A stretch of DNA of 64,000 nt from Verrucomicrobiaceae bacterium E54 (lineage in GTDB: Bacteria; Verrucomicrobiota; Verrucomicrobiia; Verrucomicrobiales; Akkermansiaceae). Below are positions 31,105-39,601 of the stretch, in pieces. Under the pieces are notes generated by a model, which made no database searches, had not been told where the DNA came from, and saw only the letters and a list, made by a program, of their open reading frames with translations. Made by a program: the position numbers and the translations under genes. Within the stretch, counting starts at the first letter, position 1; each line of letters starts with the position of its first letter. Where the stretch lies: contig JAKZES010000020.1 in assembly GCA_022548915.1 (NCBI GenBank), forward strand, positions 1 through 64,000, in the 5' to 3' direction.

Positions 31105-31151
31105 CATTCGTCATTTTCCATTTGTCATTCGTCATCGGAGGCGCAGCCTCC
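31105..31151. repeat. Heptamer array (CATTYGT type) plus GAGGCGCAGCCTC palindrome
   Basis: Four 7-nt units (CATTCGT, CATTTTC, CATTTGT, CATTCGT) run from 31105 to 31132. A palindrome, GGAGGCGCAGCCTCC, follows at 31137-31151, ending 4 nt before the ATG at 31156. The palindrome core is identical to the one before pyrD although the heptamer differs. Confidence 0.75.
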
Positions 31152-31155
31152 CCGC

Positions 31156-31767
31156 ATGTCGAAATACGCCGGTGAGGAAGTTCTGGTCGTCCCGAGGTCG
31201 CTGTTGGAGGAAACCGGGATCTTCGAGGGGATCCGCACCGACGGCATCGAGTCCGTGATCGGGCGACTGCTCGACCCGGCAAACCACTTCTTCATGGATC
31301 GGGCCGAGGCGGAGGACGACCCCTCGCACAAGCAGATCATCCCCTACTGCGTGATCCGCTGCGGCACGCGAGTCCTCAACTACACCCGCGGCAAGGCCGG
31401 CGGCGAGGCGCGACTCCATGCGCTGCGCTCGGTCGGCGTCGGCGGGCACATCAATCCGGTCGACACCGGCGGCGGCAGGACCGGGCCCGAGGCCTATCAG
31501 GCGGCGGTGGAGCGCGAACTCGAAGAGGAACTCGTTTTCGAGGTCCCCCACACCAACCGCATCATCGCACTACTCAACGACGACTCGAACCCGGTCGGGC
31601 GGGTCCACCTCGGTGTCGTCCACCTGATCGAGATCGAGGACGACGCCGTCCACTCGAACGAGGACGCGCTGGCCGACCTGAACTTCACCGAACTCGCCGA
31701 ACTCAACGGCCCCATGTTCGAGCGCCTCGAGACCTGGTCCCGGCACTGTGTGAGGCACCTGGCATAG
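31156..31767 (+). CDS. Nudix-box phosphohydrolase-like protein
   Basis: A 203-aa protein. The segment GVGGHINPVDTGG followed by AAVERELEEELVF near residues 97-128 matches a Nudix box (G..E..RELxEE) with a slightly longer insert than the classic 23-residue form. The N-terminal region (EEVLVVPRSLLEETGIFEGI) is shared with a group of bacterial Nudix-like phosphoesterases of unknown substrate. Likely a cytosolic house-cleaning hydrolase acting on a nucleoside diphosphate derivative. Confidence 0.8.
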   Translation: MSKYAGEEVLVVPRSLLEETGIFEGIRTDGIESVIGRLLDPANHFFMDRAEAEDDPSHKQIIPYCVIRCGTRVLNYTRGKAGGEARLHALRSVGVGGHINPVDTGGGRTGPEAYQAAVERELEEELVFEVPHTNRIIALLNDDSNPVGRVHLGVVHLIEIEDDAVHSNEDALADLNFTELAELNGPMFERLETWSRHCVRHLA

Positions 31768-31792
31768 AGAGGGCGGACACTGCTGCCCGCCC

Positions 31793-31819
31793 TTCCGGAG
31801 CATCGACATTCCTGTCGAT
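31793..31819. repeat. TTCCGGAGC + GACATTCCTGTC palindrome
   Basis: TTCCGGAGC (31793-31801) is joined to ATCGACA-TTCC-TGTCGAT (31802-31819). The same composite, with different outer stem bases, is at 62400-62425. Here it sits 19 nt before the GTG start of the next gene. Confidence 0.6.
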
Positions 31820-31837
31820 CTTCACCAACCTGCTGCG

Positions 31838-32545
31838 GTGGAAGAGGAATACCGGCCGCCGGTGCCTGCAACATCGGCTTCAAAAACGAAGAAGTCGTAC
31901 AGCCCGAGCATGGTGATCGTCGCTACGGTGCTGCTGGTGATACTCGGCTTCGTCACATGGCCGATGATTGGCAGGCAGCAGGCGGCTGCTCAACGGACCA
32001 CAGCCAACAATCACCTCAAACAGATCGGACTTTGCTTCCTTGAATTTGATCAGGAATTCGGCGCTTTCCCGTCGGAAGACACTGCAAACGCTGTGAAGGC
32101 AGCAACCGAGACTGATCTCAATCTGCAAGGCACAAGCACCAACGCTCTATTCAGGCAGTTCATCGCTTATGGAATTCAGTCTGAAGAGATCTTCTGGTGT
32201 CGGCACCCGGAGCTACCAAGGAGCAGGCCGGACAACGATATCGACCCGGGAGAGGCACTGGCCCCAGGGGAAGTCGGTTACAGCTATCTTGCAGGCCTAA
32301 AAACGGACTTGAACCCGGGAATCCCCCTCGCTTTTGCCCCGATGAAGATAGGAACCGAATCCTTCCACTCTGAAGTCTATGGAGGAATGGCGGTGGTGCT
32401 CCATCTCGACAATTCGGTCTGGCACTTTCCCATCCGGCCCGAAGACGGACGCGTCGCCAGCGGCGGCGGAAGTACTCTCTTCGACCCCACCAGCGAGATC
32501 TGGCCCGACGACTACACCATCGACCTCCGCCACCCGGAGAAGTGA
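31838..32545 (+). CDS. Pilin-like (DUF1559-type) membrane-anchored protein
   Basis: A 235-aa protein with a single transmembrane helix near the N-terminus (MVIVATVLLVILGFVTWPMIG, about residues 25-45) followed by RQQAAAQRTTANNHLKQIGLCFLEFDQEFGAFP, the layout of planctomycete and verrucomicrobial DUF1559 pseudopilin-like proteins. The canonical prepilin cleavage motif is missing, so it may not be processed as a pilin. GTG start at 31838. The central part is less GC-rich than its neighbours. Confidence 0.65.
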   Translation: MEEEYRPPVPATSASKTKKSYSPSMVIVATVLLVILGFVTWPMIGRQQAAAQRTTANNHLKQIGLCFLEFDQEFGAFPSEDTANAVKAATETDLNLQGTSTNALFRQFIAYGIQSEEIFWCRHPELPRSRPDNDIDPGEALAPGEVGYSYLAGLKTDLNPGIPLAFAPMKIGTESFHSEVYGGMAVVLHLDNSVWHFPIRPEDGRVASGGGSTLFDPTSEIWPDDYTIDLRHPEK

Positions 32546-32582
32546 GCCCAGCCAATCCGGCCGACCATTTCAGTACGTCGTT

Positions 32583-32656
32583 CCTCCTTCAGGAGGTCTT
32601 CGGTCTCGTTCTTGAGGCGAGGGTTGCCGGGTCGGTCGTTTGGACCCCTAAAGGGG
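32583..32656. repeat. Patch of short palindromes
   Basis: CCTCCTTCAGGAGG (32583-32596) and CCCCTAAAGGGG (32645-32656) are both preceded or followed by GTCGTTCC/GGAACTACG-type bases, suggesting inverted copies of one element. A third related CCCCCTTTA sits near 32699. The 174-nt gap holds no gene and marks the 3' end of the convergent importer operon. Confidence 0.5.
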
Positions 32657-32719
32657 GAACTACGAACAGAACAGGCCCGCCGGTGGCGTAAGCAGTTCCC
32701 CCTTTATGGAAGCACGCTG

Positions 32720-34414
32720 TTAGAGCTTGAACAGGCCGCCCTTCTTCCCGCCGAGGGCCGTCGCGCCGACGATCGCGATGCCGAGGAAGACCATGGCCCA
32801 GGTTCCCAATGCGGCCGCAAGTTCGTGGCCGTTGCCAAGGGTGCTGAGCAGCGTGTAGATCGCCTTGGTGATCGGGTAATGCTGGGCCTGCTGGGCAAGG
32901 ATCAGGCTGTCGCTGACCTCGAGCATGGCAAAGGCGAAGGCCAGGATCGCGCCGGCCGCGACGTTGGCGCCGATCAGGGGGATCGAGATCCGTCGCAGCG
33001 TGCGCCACGTGCCGGCCCCGAGCGAACGCGCCGCCTCCTCCATCGCCGGGTTGCTCTGCTGGAGACCCGCCACCGCGGCCCGCACGACGTACGGCATCCG
33101 CCGTACCGCATAGGCGGCGATCAGCAGCAGGGCCGGGCTTCCCCCGGCACCGATCATGAAGTGCAGCGGCTTCCCCTCCTGCGACAGCGCCAGGTAGCCG
33201 AAGGCCAGCACCAGGCCGGGGACCGCCAGCGGAAGCATCACCAGCGCATCGAGCACACTCCGCCCCTTGATGTCGCTGCGCACCACCACCCAGGCGATTG
33301 CGAGACCGACGATCACGGCGATCAGCGTCGCCACCACGGCGTAGAACAGGCTGTTCTCGATCGAGGGCACCACCAGCGGATCACCGAGCGCCTCCTGGAA
33401 ATGGCCGATCGTCCAGTGAACCGGCGCGATCGAATCATACCAGTTGTCGGAAAACGCGAGCATCACGACTCCGGCGTGGGGAATCGAGGCGACCAGGAAC
33501 ACGCCCGCGAAAATCATCGCGCAGCCGAGCGAGTTGAGTCCGGTGAGCTTCTTCTCGGCGTCGCGTCCCTTCGGACGGGGTTGGCTCCCCGAGGTCGACC
33601 GTCCGAACAGGAACTTCGTGAGCCCGAAGACCAGTGCCGAGATCAGCAGGATCACCGCGACCAGCGCGTAGGGTGCGGGATTCCCCCCGAGGTCCTTGAT
33701 GCCGTGGAAGACCTGCACCGGGGCCACCCGGCTGTAGTTGAAGACCAGCGGCACCCCGAGTTCGGTGAAGGACCAGATGAAGACGATCGACGAACCGGCG
33801 AAGATTCCCGGCATCGCCAGCGGCAGGGTGATGCGGAACAAGCGCCGCGAGGGCCGGCACCCGAGGTTTTCCGCAGCCTGTTCCATCGCAGGGTCGAGGC
33901 TCGAGAGTGAGGCCGCGATGTTCATGTAGAGGATGGGATAAAGATGCAGCGCGTTCATCACCACGATCCCCCAGAAGCGACCCTCCGCCAGCCAGTCGAT
34001 CCGCTGACCGGGATCCATCAGGCCGATCTCGATCAGCAGCGAGTTGAGCGAGCCGGTGACACTGAGAATGTGCATCACGCCGATCGCCCCGACGAAGGGC
34101 GGCAGGACCAGCGGGATCAGGATCAGGCCGCCGAGAATGCGCCGGCCGAAGAAGTCGTAGCGGTGGGAAAGCAGGGCCAGTGGGAAGGCGATCAGCAGGG
34201 TCACGAAGGTGCTCGTCACCCCGAGCAGCAAGGCATTCCACAATCCCTCGACGTACACCGGGTTGCGGAAGACCTCGACGACGAAGGCGAAGGTGAAGCC
34301 ACCATCACGGTCGCGGAAGGCCTCGCCGACCACGGCAAGTGCCGGATAGATGAAGAACACGGCAAACAGCAGGCAGACGCCGGCCGTCACCGCCACCGCG
34401 TTGCGACGTTTCAT
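32720..34414 (-). CDS. Fe(III)-type ABC transporter permease (fused double domain)
   Basis: A 564-aa membrane protein with about twelve helices in two homologous halves, as in FbpB/SfuB. Each half carries the EAA-type loop that contacts the ATPase: EQAAENLGCRPSRRLFRITLP near residue 185 and EEAARSLGAGTWRTLRRISIP near residue 470. Its ATG overlaps the solute-binding gene stop by 4 nt (ATGA). It would carry ferric iron or a similar small solute into the cytoplasm. Confidence 0.87.
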   Translation of the reverse strand: MKRRNAVAVTAGVCLLFAVFFIYPALAVVGEAFRDRDGGFTFAFVVEVFRNPVYVEGLWNALLLGVTSTFVTLLIAFPLALLSHRYDFFGRRILGGLILIPLVLPPFVGAIGVMHILSVTGSLNSLLIEIGLMDPGQRIDWLAEGRFWGIVVMNALHLYPILYMNIAASLSSLDPAMEQAAENLGCRPSRRLFRITLPLAMPGIFAGSSIVFIWSFTELGVPLVFNYSRVAPVQVFHGIKDLGGNPAPYALVAVILLISALVFGLTKFLFGRSTSGSQPRPKGRDAEKKLTGLNSLGCAMIFAGVFLVASIPHAGVVMLAFSDNWYDSIAPVHWTIGHFQEALGDPLVVPSIENSLFYAVVATLIAVIVGLAIAWVVVRSDIKGRSVLDALVMLPLAVPGLVLAFGYLALSQEGKPLHFMIGAGGSPALLLIAAYAVRRMPYVVRAAVAGLQQSNPAMEEAARSLGAGTWRTLRRISIPLIGANVAAGAILAFAFAMLEVSDSLILAQQAQHYPITKAIYTLLSTLGNGHELAAALGTWAMVFLGIAIVGATALGGKKGGLFKL

Positions 34415-35874
34415 GGCTGCCCTCCCTTCGCTTCGGCGGCGGCCCGGTAACGGGCCGCGAAGGCCTTGGAGATGCCGGTCAGGGTGCGGGCGACCTCGAG
34501 CGGATCATCGCGCTCGAGCAGCGGCACGAGCTCGTTCATCACCTGGGCGTACTCGATCCCGTCGATGTCATGGATCAGGGAAAGATCCCCCCCGCTCCCG
34601 AAGTGAACCGCTTGCCACGCTTCCTTCAACTCGTCGTGGGGGTCCATGCACACCGCGCGGAAGATCACGCGCAGGGCATCGAAGGCCGCCCCGGTGAGCT
34701 CGGGTTGATAGACGAACTCGCCGGTCCGCTCGTAGGGCAGCGCCTCGGGATCGGTGAAATGCCTCAGATGCTTCGGAGTGTAGAGATCGCGCCGGACCGG
34801 CAGGCGTCGCAGGGCCCGCGACTTCGGCCCCCCTTCGGTGCCCGGACGGTAGTTCCAGAGAAGCTGGCCTTCCTCGCTCAGGCAAAACCGGACGAACTCC
34901 TGGGCAATCTCCATGTTCGGCGCCCCGCGGAAGACCGCGATGGAATCCACACTCACCGAAGTCCCTCCCTCCGGGGAAATCCAGTGCAGACGGCTGGTGC
35001 CATCCTCGTACCGGACCGCATCCTCGAAGGACCTTCCGTAGAAGTCGATGCAGGTCCCCGCCGCGGCATCACCCATCGCCACGTCGTAGGGAATCTTGCT
35101 GGCGGAATCGCTGAAATACCGGGCGTTGGCCCCGAGCTTCTGGAGCAGGTTCATGCCCCGGCGCCAACCCTCCGCACGGGATTCGGGAGTGTCGCCCTGC
35201 TGCCGGATCACGTCCTGCATCTGCTCCTGCACGAGCATCTCGAAGGCCTGGGTCACCGAGCTGCTCTTGGTCGGATCCGCCAGGGCCAGCCGCCCGAAAT
35301 AGGCAGCATCCCCGAGGTCCTCCCAGCGCTGCGGCGGAGACAGGTCGAGCCAGCCGAGCGCATCCCGGTTGTAAACGATGCCGAACTGGGAAACGCAGAC
35401 CCCGACCCAGCGGTGCTCCGGGTCGTAGTAGGTCTCGCCCGAGAACCCGGCGGCGATCCGGTCACCGGAAAACCACTGCGGCTCGGTGTCGAAGACCTCC
35501 AGCACGGCCAGCCGGCCCAGCCTGGCCTGGTCGATGAAATCCTTGGTTCCCCCGCCGAAGAAGACGTCGAACGCGGTGCCCTCCTTGCCCAGGTCCTCGG
35601 CCGCGCCAAAGGCGCTCGCGATCAGGCGCTTGATGTCGCCACCGCCGCCCGGGGCCCGCCAGTCGATGTAAATGCTGCGACCGGTCTTCCGCTGCCAGTG
35701 GGCGGCGAAGGCCTCGCCGAACTCCGAGCGGATCGAATCGTTGTGGGGCGTGATGATCACCAGCCGGTCATCCCCGGTACCGGCGGCCGCGACCTCGCTG
35801 TCCTTGCGCAAAAGCAGCGGCGCCGCGACGACCAGCGCCAGCAACGCGAATACCGGAATGAGTCGCTTCAGCAT
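34411..35874 (-). CDS. ABC transporter extracellular solute-binding protein
   Basis: A 487-aa periplasmic binding protein with an N-terminal signal or anchor (RLIPVFALLALVVAAPLLL). The fold is of the Fe3+/polyamine class 2 (family 1) type, with LVIITPHNDSIRSEFGEAF at the N-lobe, DVFFGGGTKDFIDQA and GVCVSQFGIVYN. It is longer than typical FbpA (about 340 aa) because of a C-terminal helical extension. It lies between the ATPase and permease genes, 3 nt after the ATPase stop. Confidence 0.87.
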   Translation of the reverse strand: MLKRLIPVFALLALVVAAPLLLRKDSEVAAAGTGDDRLVIITPHNDSIRSEFGEAFAAHWQRKTGRSIYIDWRAPGGGGDIKRLIASAFGAAEDLGKEGTAFDVFFGGGTKDFIDQARLGRLAVLEVFDTEPQWFSGDRIAAGFSGETYYDPEHRWVGVCVSQFGIVYNRDALGWLDLSPPQRWEDLGDAAYFGRLALADPTKSSSVTQAFEMLVQEQMQDVIRQQGDTPESRAEGWRRGMNLLQKLGANARYFSDSASKIPYDVAMGDAAAGTCIDFYGRSFEDAVRYEDGTSRLHWISPEGGTSVSVDSIAVFRGAPNMEIAQEFVRFCLSEEGQLLWNYRPGTEGGPKSRALRRLPVRRDLYTPKHLRHFTDPEALPYERTGEFVYQPELTGAAFDALRVIFRAVCMDPHDELKEAWQAVHFGSGGDLSLIHDIDGIEYAQVMNELVPLLERDDPLEVARTLTGISKAFAARYRAAAEAKGGQP

Positions 35875-35877
35875 GGC

Positions 35878-36942
35878 TCAACCCTTCATCACGACCACGT
35901 CCTCGTGACGCGACCCGAACCCGACCTCGTCCCCGACCTCGCGCACCAGCTCCGGATTCAGCTCGACGACATGCTGGCGCCCGGCCTCGGACTCCAGCAC
36001 GTACTGGATGCGCTGACCCAGGTAACTGCGCTCGAGAATCGTCCCGCTCGCGCCGTTGCCGCCGCGGACGCCCCCGATGCGCCACGCCTCCGGCCGGACC
36101 GAAAGCACGACCTCATCGCCCGTGCCGGGCGACCAATCGGGATCGGTCGAGCGGCCGACCATCAGCCCGAACCTCGTCTCGGCCTGCACGAAACCGGCCC
36201 GGAAATCGACGGCCCGCCCCTTGATCAGGTTGGTTTCCCCGATGAACCCGGCGACAAAGGCCGTGCGCGGCGAGCGGTAAACCTCCTGCGGGGTGCCGAG
36301 CTGCTCGACCCTTCCGGCGTTGAGGACCGCCATCCGGTCGGCCATCGCCAGCGCCTCCTCCTGGTCATGGGTCACGTAGATCGCCGTGAGTCCTCCCTCC
36401 TTCACGATCCTCCGGATTTCCCGGCGCATCTCGATCCGGAGCTTGGCGTCGAGATTCGACAGCGGCTCATCGAGGAGCAGGCAGCGTGGACGCACCACCA
36501 GCGCCCGCGCCAAGGCCACCCGCTGCTGCTGGCCACCCGACAACTGGTCCACCCCCCGCTCGTCCATGCCCGCGAGATGAACGAGCCGCAGCGCCTCCTC
36601 GACCCGCCGCCGGATCTCCTCCTTCGGCACCTTCCGTTCCTCGAGACCGAAGGCCACGTTCCGCCCCACCGTGAGATGCGGCCACAGCGCATAGCTCTGG
36701 AACACCATCGCCGCCTCGCGCTTGTGCGGCGGCATGCCGGTCACCTCCGTGTCCCCGAAAAAGATCCCGCCCTCGGTCGGTTGCTCGAGCCCGGCGATGC
36801 AGCGCAGCAGGGTCGTCTTGCCGCAGCCGGACGCCCCCAGGAGAAAAAACAGCTCGCCCGGCGCCACCTCGACGTCGACGCCGTCGAGCGCCGTGACTTC
36901 CCCGAAGCGCTTGACCACCGACTCGGCGCGTATCGAATCCAT
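35878..36942 (-). CDS. ABC transporter ATP-binding protein (FbpC/PotA-like)
   Basis: A 354-aa ATPase starting MDSIRAESVVKRFGEVTALD. Walker A LGASGCGKTTLL, signature QLSGGQQQRVALARALV, Walker B LLLDEPLSNLD, switch YVTHDQEEAL. The C-terminal TOBE domain (residues about 240-350) includes VVLSVRPEAWRIGG. It is the first gene of the three-gene importer operon (ATPase, binding protein, permease). Start 36942 is preferred; 36954 is also possible. It is divergent from tRNA-Leu. Confidence 0.9.
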   Translation of the reverse strand: MDSIRAESVVKRFGEVTALDGVDVEVAPGELFFLLGASGCGKTTLLRCIAGLEQPTEGGIFFGDTEVTGMPPHKREAAMVFQSYALWPHLTVGRNVAFGLEERKVPKEEIRRRVEEALRLVHLAGMDERGVDQLSGGQQQRVALARALVVRPRCLLLDEPLSNLDAKLRIEMRREIRRIVKEGGLTAIYVTHDQEEALAMADRMAVLNAGRVEQLGTPQEVYRSPRTAFVAGFIGETNLIKGRAVDFRAGFVQAETRFGLMVGRSTDPDWSPGTGDEVVLSVRPEAWRIGGVRGGNGASGTILERSYLGQRIQYVLESEAGRQHVVELNPELVREVGDEVGFGSRHEDVVVMKG

Positions 36943-37079
36943 AACCGCGCCCATGCTTGCCGACCGCGGCCCGCTGGCAAGCCTTGATGCCGCGAAGGGG
37001 AAATCCGTCACACGAGGCAAAAGATTCGCTTGCCAAGGTCCCCGATCATTCCTAAATCCGCCGCCCACGATTTCCCAGA

Positions 37080-37167
<88 letters not shown>

Positions 37168-37190
37168 CTCTTTGATTACCAAAGGCTTAG

Positions 37191-37217
37191 AGCCCGCCGA
37201 AAGGCGGGCTTCTTTGT
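37191..37217 (+). terminator. Terminator after tRNA-Leu, carried by the island
   Basis: AGCCCGCC (37191-37198), GAAA loop, GGCGGGCT (37203-37210), then TCTTTGT. It follows the rebuilt tRNA gene; the displaced copy at the right end has its own separate terminator. Confidence 0.8.
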
Positions 37218-37232
37218 GTCAGGGCGGCAAGG

Positions 37233-37252
37233 TGTGCCAAGTGGTGTGCCAA
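37233..37252. promoter_or_regulatory. Candidate integrase arm-type sites, left end
   Basis: Two direct copies of TGTGCCAA (37233-37240 and 37245-37252), 12 nt apart, about 70 nt inside attL. The same octamer, in both orientations, clusters at 53751-53781 near attR. Confidence 0.5.
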
Positions 37253-37498
37253 CTCGTGCGGGCACGACGCTTTGCTGATCACGCTCATCCTACTCAAAAG
37301 CCTACCAATGGGATCTCTGATAGCGATCCCGACCAAAGCCCTCGGCTGATTAGGGGGATACGATCCGCGCAATTCGACTGGCACCCACAGACCCCGCGCA
37401 ACCGTGGCCATCGATCGCAGTGCCAGAAGCTTTTGTCGCCAATCTGGGATTTCACCCCAGACCCCGACCGGGGATAACGTCCCCGGACCCGCATTTGG

Positions 37499-37861
37499 AT
37501 GACAGGCTTGACGCCCAAGGGGTCGCTATCAGATCGTGATGGTGTGAAGGACGTTTATGCGCGGTTTCGGTCGTGGGTGGCAGGATTGCCGCGATCCCAG
37601 AGAAGGGTGCTGTTTTTGGGGTTCTCTGCGATTATTGTTGCGACCCTGATCCACAATCCGCTGTCGGGTTACGAATATGTGGGTAACTGGTCCTTCTGGG
37701 GAACGGAGCATCCCATCGGATTGTCTCGGAGCAATCGGTCCGGTGTTTTGAGCTTGGGGCAATTCAGCGTGTTCGTGTCGTTCGTGGCAGGCATCGCAAT
37801 GATGACCGGTGTCGGTTTTTGGCTAGCTGGACTGTCAGGCAAGCACGAAGGAGACGACTAA
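37499..37861 (+). CDS. Small membrane protein of unknown function
   Basis: A 120-aa protein with two predicted membrane helices (RVLFLGFSAIIVATLIHN, residues about 36-53, and FSVFVSFVAGIAMMTGVGFW, about 88-107) and an extracytoplasmic loop containing NWSFWGTEHPIG. No family recognised. It is flanked by related sequence on both sides (CCCGCATTTGG at about 37489 and 37963; CTTTTG-type motifs at 37430 and 37867), as if it were a duplicated or cassette-like unit. The 331 nt before it hold only the terminator and arm-site candidates. Confidence 0.6.
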   Translation: MTGLTPKGSLSDRDGVKDVYARFRSWVAGLPRSQRRVLFLGFSAIIVATLIHNPLSGYEYVGNWSFWGTEHPIGLSRSNRSGVLSLGQFSVFVSFVAGIAMMTGVGFWLAGLSGKHEGDD

Positions 37862-37866
37862 GGAGG

Positions 37867-37882
37867 CTTTTGGCGACAAAAG
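37867..37882. repeat. Island palindrome CTTTTGGCGACAAAAG, copy 1
   Basis: A near-perfect palindrome 5 nt after the stop of the small membrane protein. It is followed by GTTGTCACTTTCT and TCCGGGT-type bases that recur after the copy at 38808. The gap to 38121 has no gene. Confidence 0.6.
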
Positions 37883-38121
37883 GCTCCCCAGCCACGTGAG
37901 CAGTTGTTCTCGGGAACCCGTTGTCACTTTCTACAGTCCGGGTAGCATTGGTGTCCTCGGGCCCGCATTTGGGCATGAAGATACTTCGGTATCCCTAAAA
38001 ACCCCCTAGAAAGCCCTAGAATCGCTTCTGACGAGTTTGAATGCTAAATGAGTATCAGTAGGCCAATGGCCGAGAGGCGTCTCAGAAGCCATTCTTGAGC
38101 GTTTAAACAGTAATCACCAAA

Positions 38122-38718
38122 TCAATGTTCAGTGATTATGATCGCTATCCAATAGAGCAATATCAAAGCAATGATGATGATTGCCGGAGCCCGATCAAGC
38201 TTGCGATCGAACTCATAATTTGCCGGAAGCACTAGACATTGGAGGATGACAAAGAGCCCTACGACGGGAACGAATATCAGCCAGCAACTGAGTGGCCGTC
38301 GTCCGATGTTGTCCAGTCTTAGACTAACCGGGTAAAGCAGGAAAGCTGCCCCCAATAAACCGCCAATATACGGATTCATAGCTGCAGCTAGGTAGCTTGC
38401 TCCTAGAATCACCACGATAAATATCACAGCAAACGCAAGCCTCCCCATCCCGGAGCCTTTTGGACGAGCCCGCGACGGCTTGGACGGAGAGGGTCTGGAT
38501 GGCAGAGACTGATGGTCCTTGGAAGCGGTTACTTCCTCAGCGGGGCTTTCTTGCCGAATTGATGGGAGCAGATCGCCGAGCGGCTGTGGGTCACAGTCCG
38601 CTGATGATACCAACGTTGTCGCATGGACCAAGCCAGCCTGTAAGCGGGAGATCAATTCCTGCTCTGTGTATGGGCCTTGAACAGAGCCGCGGTTGTGAAG
38701 GAAGTATTTCGACTGCAT
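38122..38718 (-). CDS. GYF-like (DUF4339) domain membrane protein
   Basis: A 198-aa protein. Residues 1-55 (KYFLHNRGSVQGPYTEQELISRLQAG) match the GYF_2/DUF4339 domain, a protein-interaction module. After a basic Ser/Pro linker come three to four membrane helices, including FAVIFIVVILGASYLAAAM and WLIFVPVVGLFVILQC, resembling DUF805-type membrane segments. This N-GYF, C-membrane layout is common in this phylum; function unknown. Lower GC than the chromosomal genes. Confidence 0.75.
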   Translation of the reverse strand: MQSKYFLHNRGSVQGPYTEQELISRLQAGLVHATTLVSSADCDPQPLGDLLPSIRQESPAEEVTASKDHQSLPSRPSPSKPSRARPKGSGMGRLAFAVIFIVVILGASYLAAAMNPYIGGLLGAAFLLYPVSLRLDNIGRRPLSCWLIFVPVVGLFVILQCLVLPANYEFDRKLDRAPAIIIIALILLYWIAIIITEH

Positions 38719-38807
38719 CGACCTATTCGCCGGTCAGTATTGAGCATCGCCGCTATGGCAGGAACGAAGGCCCCTGACAAGGCGAGACGTTAGGGATCAG
38801 CCACGAC

Positions 38808-38825
38808 CTTTTGGCGACAAAAGGT
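38808..38825. repeat. Island palindrome CCTTTTGGCGACAAAAGG, copy 2
   Basis: An 18-nt palindrome in the 345-nt gap between the GYF-domain gene and the gene at 39064. The next 70 nt repeat the GTTCTCG..TTGTCACTTTCT..TCCGGGT pattern seen after copy 1, so a longer imperfect repeat of about 90 nt is likely. The remaining gap holds a terminator at 38973. Confidence 0.6.
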
Positions 38826-38972
38826 TGACCCAGTGCATCTGAGAATTTTTTCACGCGCGTTCTCGTTGTCACTTTCTCCTGATCCGGGTGGCTCTTGGCG
38901 GACGCGACCCCACCCCCCGCCGTCTAGGTAGAAATCTGACGCCACCGCTCAATCCAGCTTCTTGAAGCCCAC

Positions 38973-38999
38973 GCCCCGCACTTCGCGGGGCTCTTTCGT
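38973..38999 (+). terminator. Rho-independent terminator-like hairpin
   Basis: GCCCCGC (38973-38979), ACTTC loop, GCGGGGC (38985-38991), then TCTTTCGTT. It lies 65 nt before the ATG at 39064, so it may be a leader attenuator or an upstream terminator. Confidence 0.65.
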
Positions 39000-39063
39000 T
39001 CTCGGGACCTTGATCCCAACGCCACGGCGGCTGGCGAGTCTGCCGCCCCAACCAAAACAGAGA

Positions 39064-39468
39064 ATGAAACGCAATAACCAGTGCCCCACTTGCCGGGGCG
39101 CCCTCAGACACGACCACGCCGCTGCATCCTACGTCAACAACCGCCGAACCACCGGCACCCGGCCACGATGGCACTCCGTCATGATCCCGAACTTCGTTTC
39201 GATCTTTGGCGTCAGCCCCATCGCCGTGGTCACGATTGACGACTACGCCCGTGGTGGCATCGCCCTGCGGGTGACAGACCACGATGGCCCCTTGATGACG
39301 GCCACCGCGTGGACACCGGGCATCCCTCCCGGCCATGTCGCCGTGAAGGACTACCCAGACATGGATGGCTGCCTTGACCAGCTCATCCGCCACCGGGTCG
39401 TTGAACCACCGAAGGAGTCCCTGAACGGGTTCCCGATCTGCCGACTTGGCACCGCTTTCCGAGGCTGA
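39064..39468 (+). CDS. Hypothetical protein of accessory elements
   Basis: About 134 aa. The N-terminal 40 residues contain one CPTC pair (KRNNQCPTCRGALRHDH); the conserved-looking core starts at MIPNFVSIFGVSPIAVVTIDDY (ATG 39181, an alternative start) and runs through ALRVTDHDGPLMTATAWTPG to GFPICRLG. Similar short proteins occur on mobile elements; the function is unknown. The leader AACCAAAACAGAGA before ATG 39064 resembles the A-rich leader of the next gene, which supports the longer start. Confidence 0.55.
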   Translation: MKRNNQCPTCRGALRHDHAAASYVNNRRTTGTRPRWHSVMIPNFVSIFGVSPIAVVTIDDYARGGIALRVTDHDGPLMTATAWTPGIPPGHVAVKDYPDMDGCLDQLIRHRVVEPPKESLNGFPICRLGTAFRG

Positions 39469-39526
39469 GCCTCCAGCAAAAACAGACACAACGAACAAAC
39501 ACACCGCCGGACTCACCGGCATGCCG

Positions 39527-39552
39527 AAGCCCCGCCTAGAGCGGGGCTTTTG
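39527..39552 (+). terminator. Rho-independent terminator between island genes
   Basis: AAGCCCCGC (39527-39535), CTAGA loop, GCGGGGCTT (39541-39549), then TTGCG. The stem is nearly the same as at 38973, and again the next ATG follows about 50-60 nt downstream. Confidence 0.75.
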
Positions 39553-39601
39553 CGTGTACGGGCAGCGCCTTCGGGGAGGACGGCTTCAACCAAACGAAAC
39601 G

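Noticed and set aside
37430-38895. Integron-like gene cassettes at the island's left end
   Set aside because: No IntI gene and no GTTRRRY/RYYYAAC attC ends were found; the repeats are palindromes of another type.
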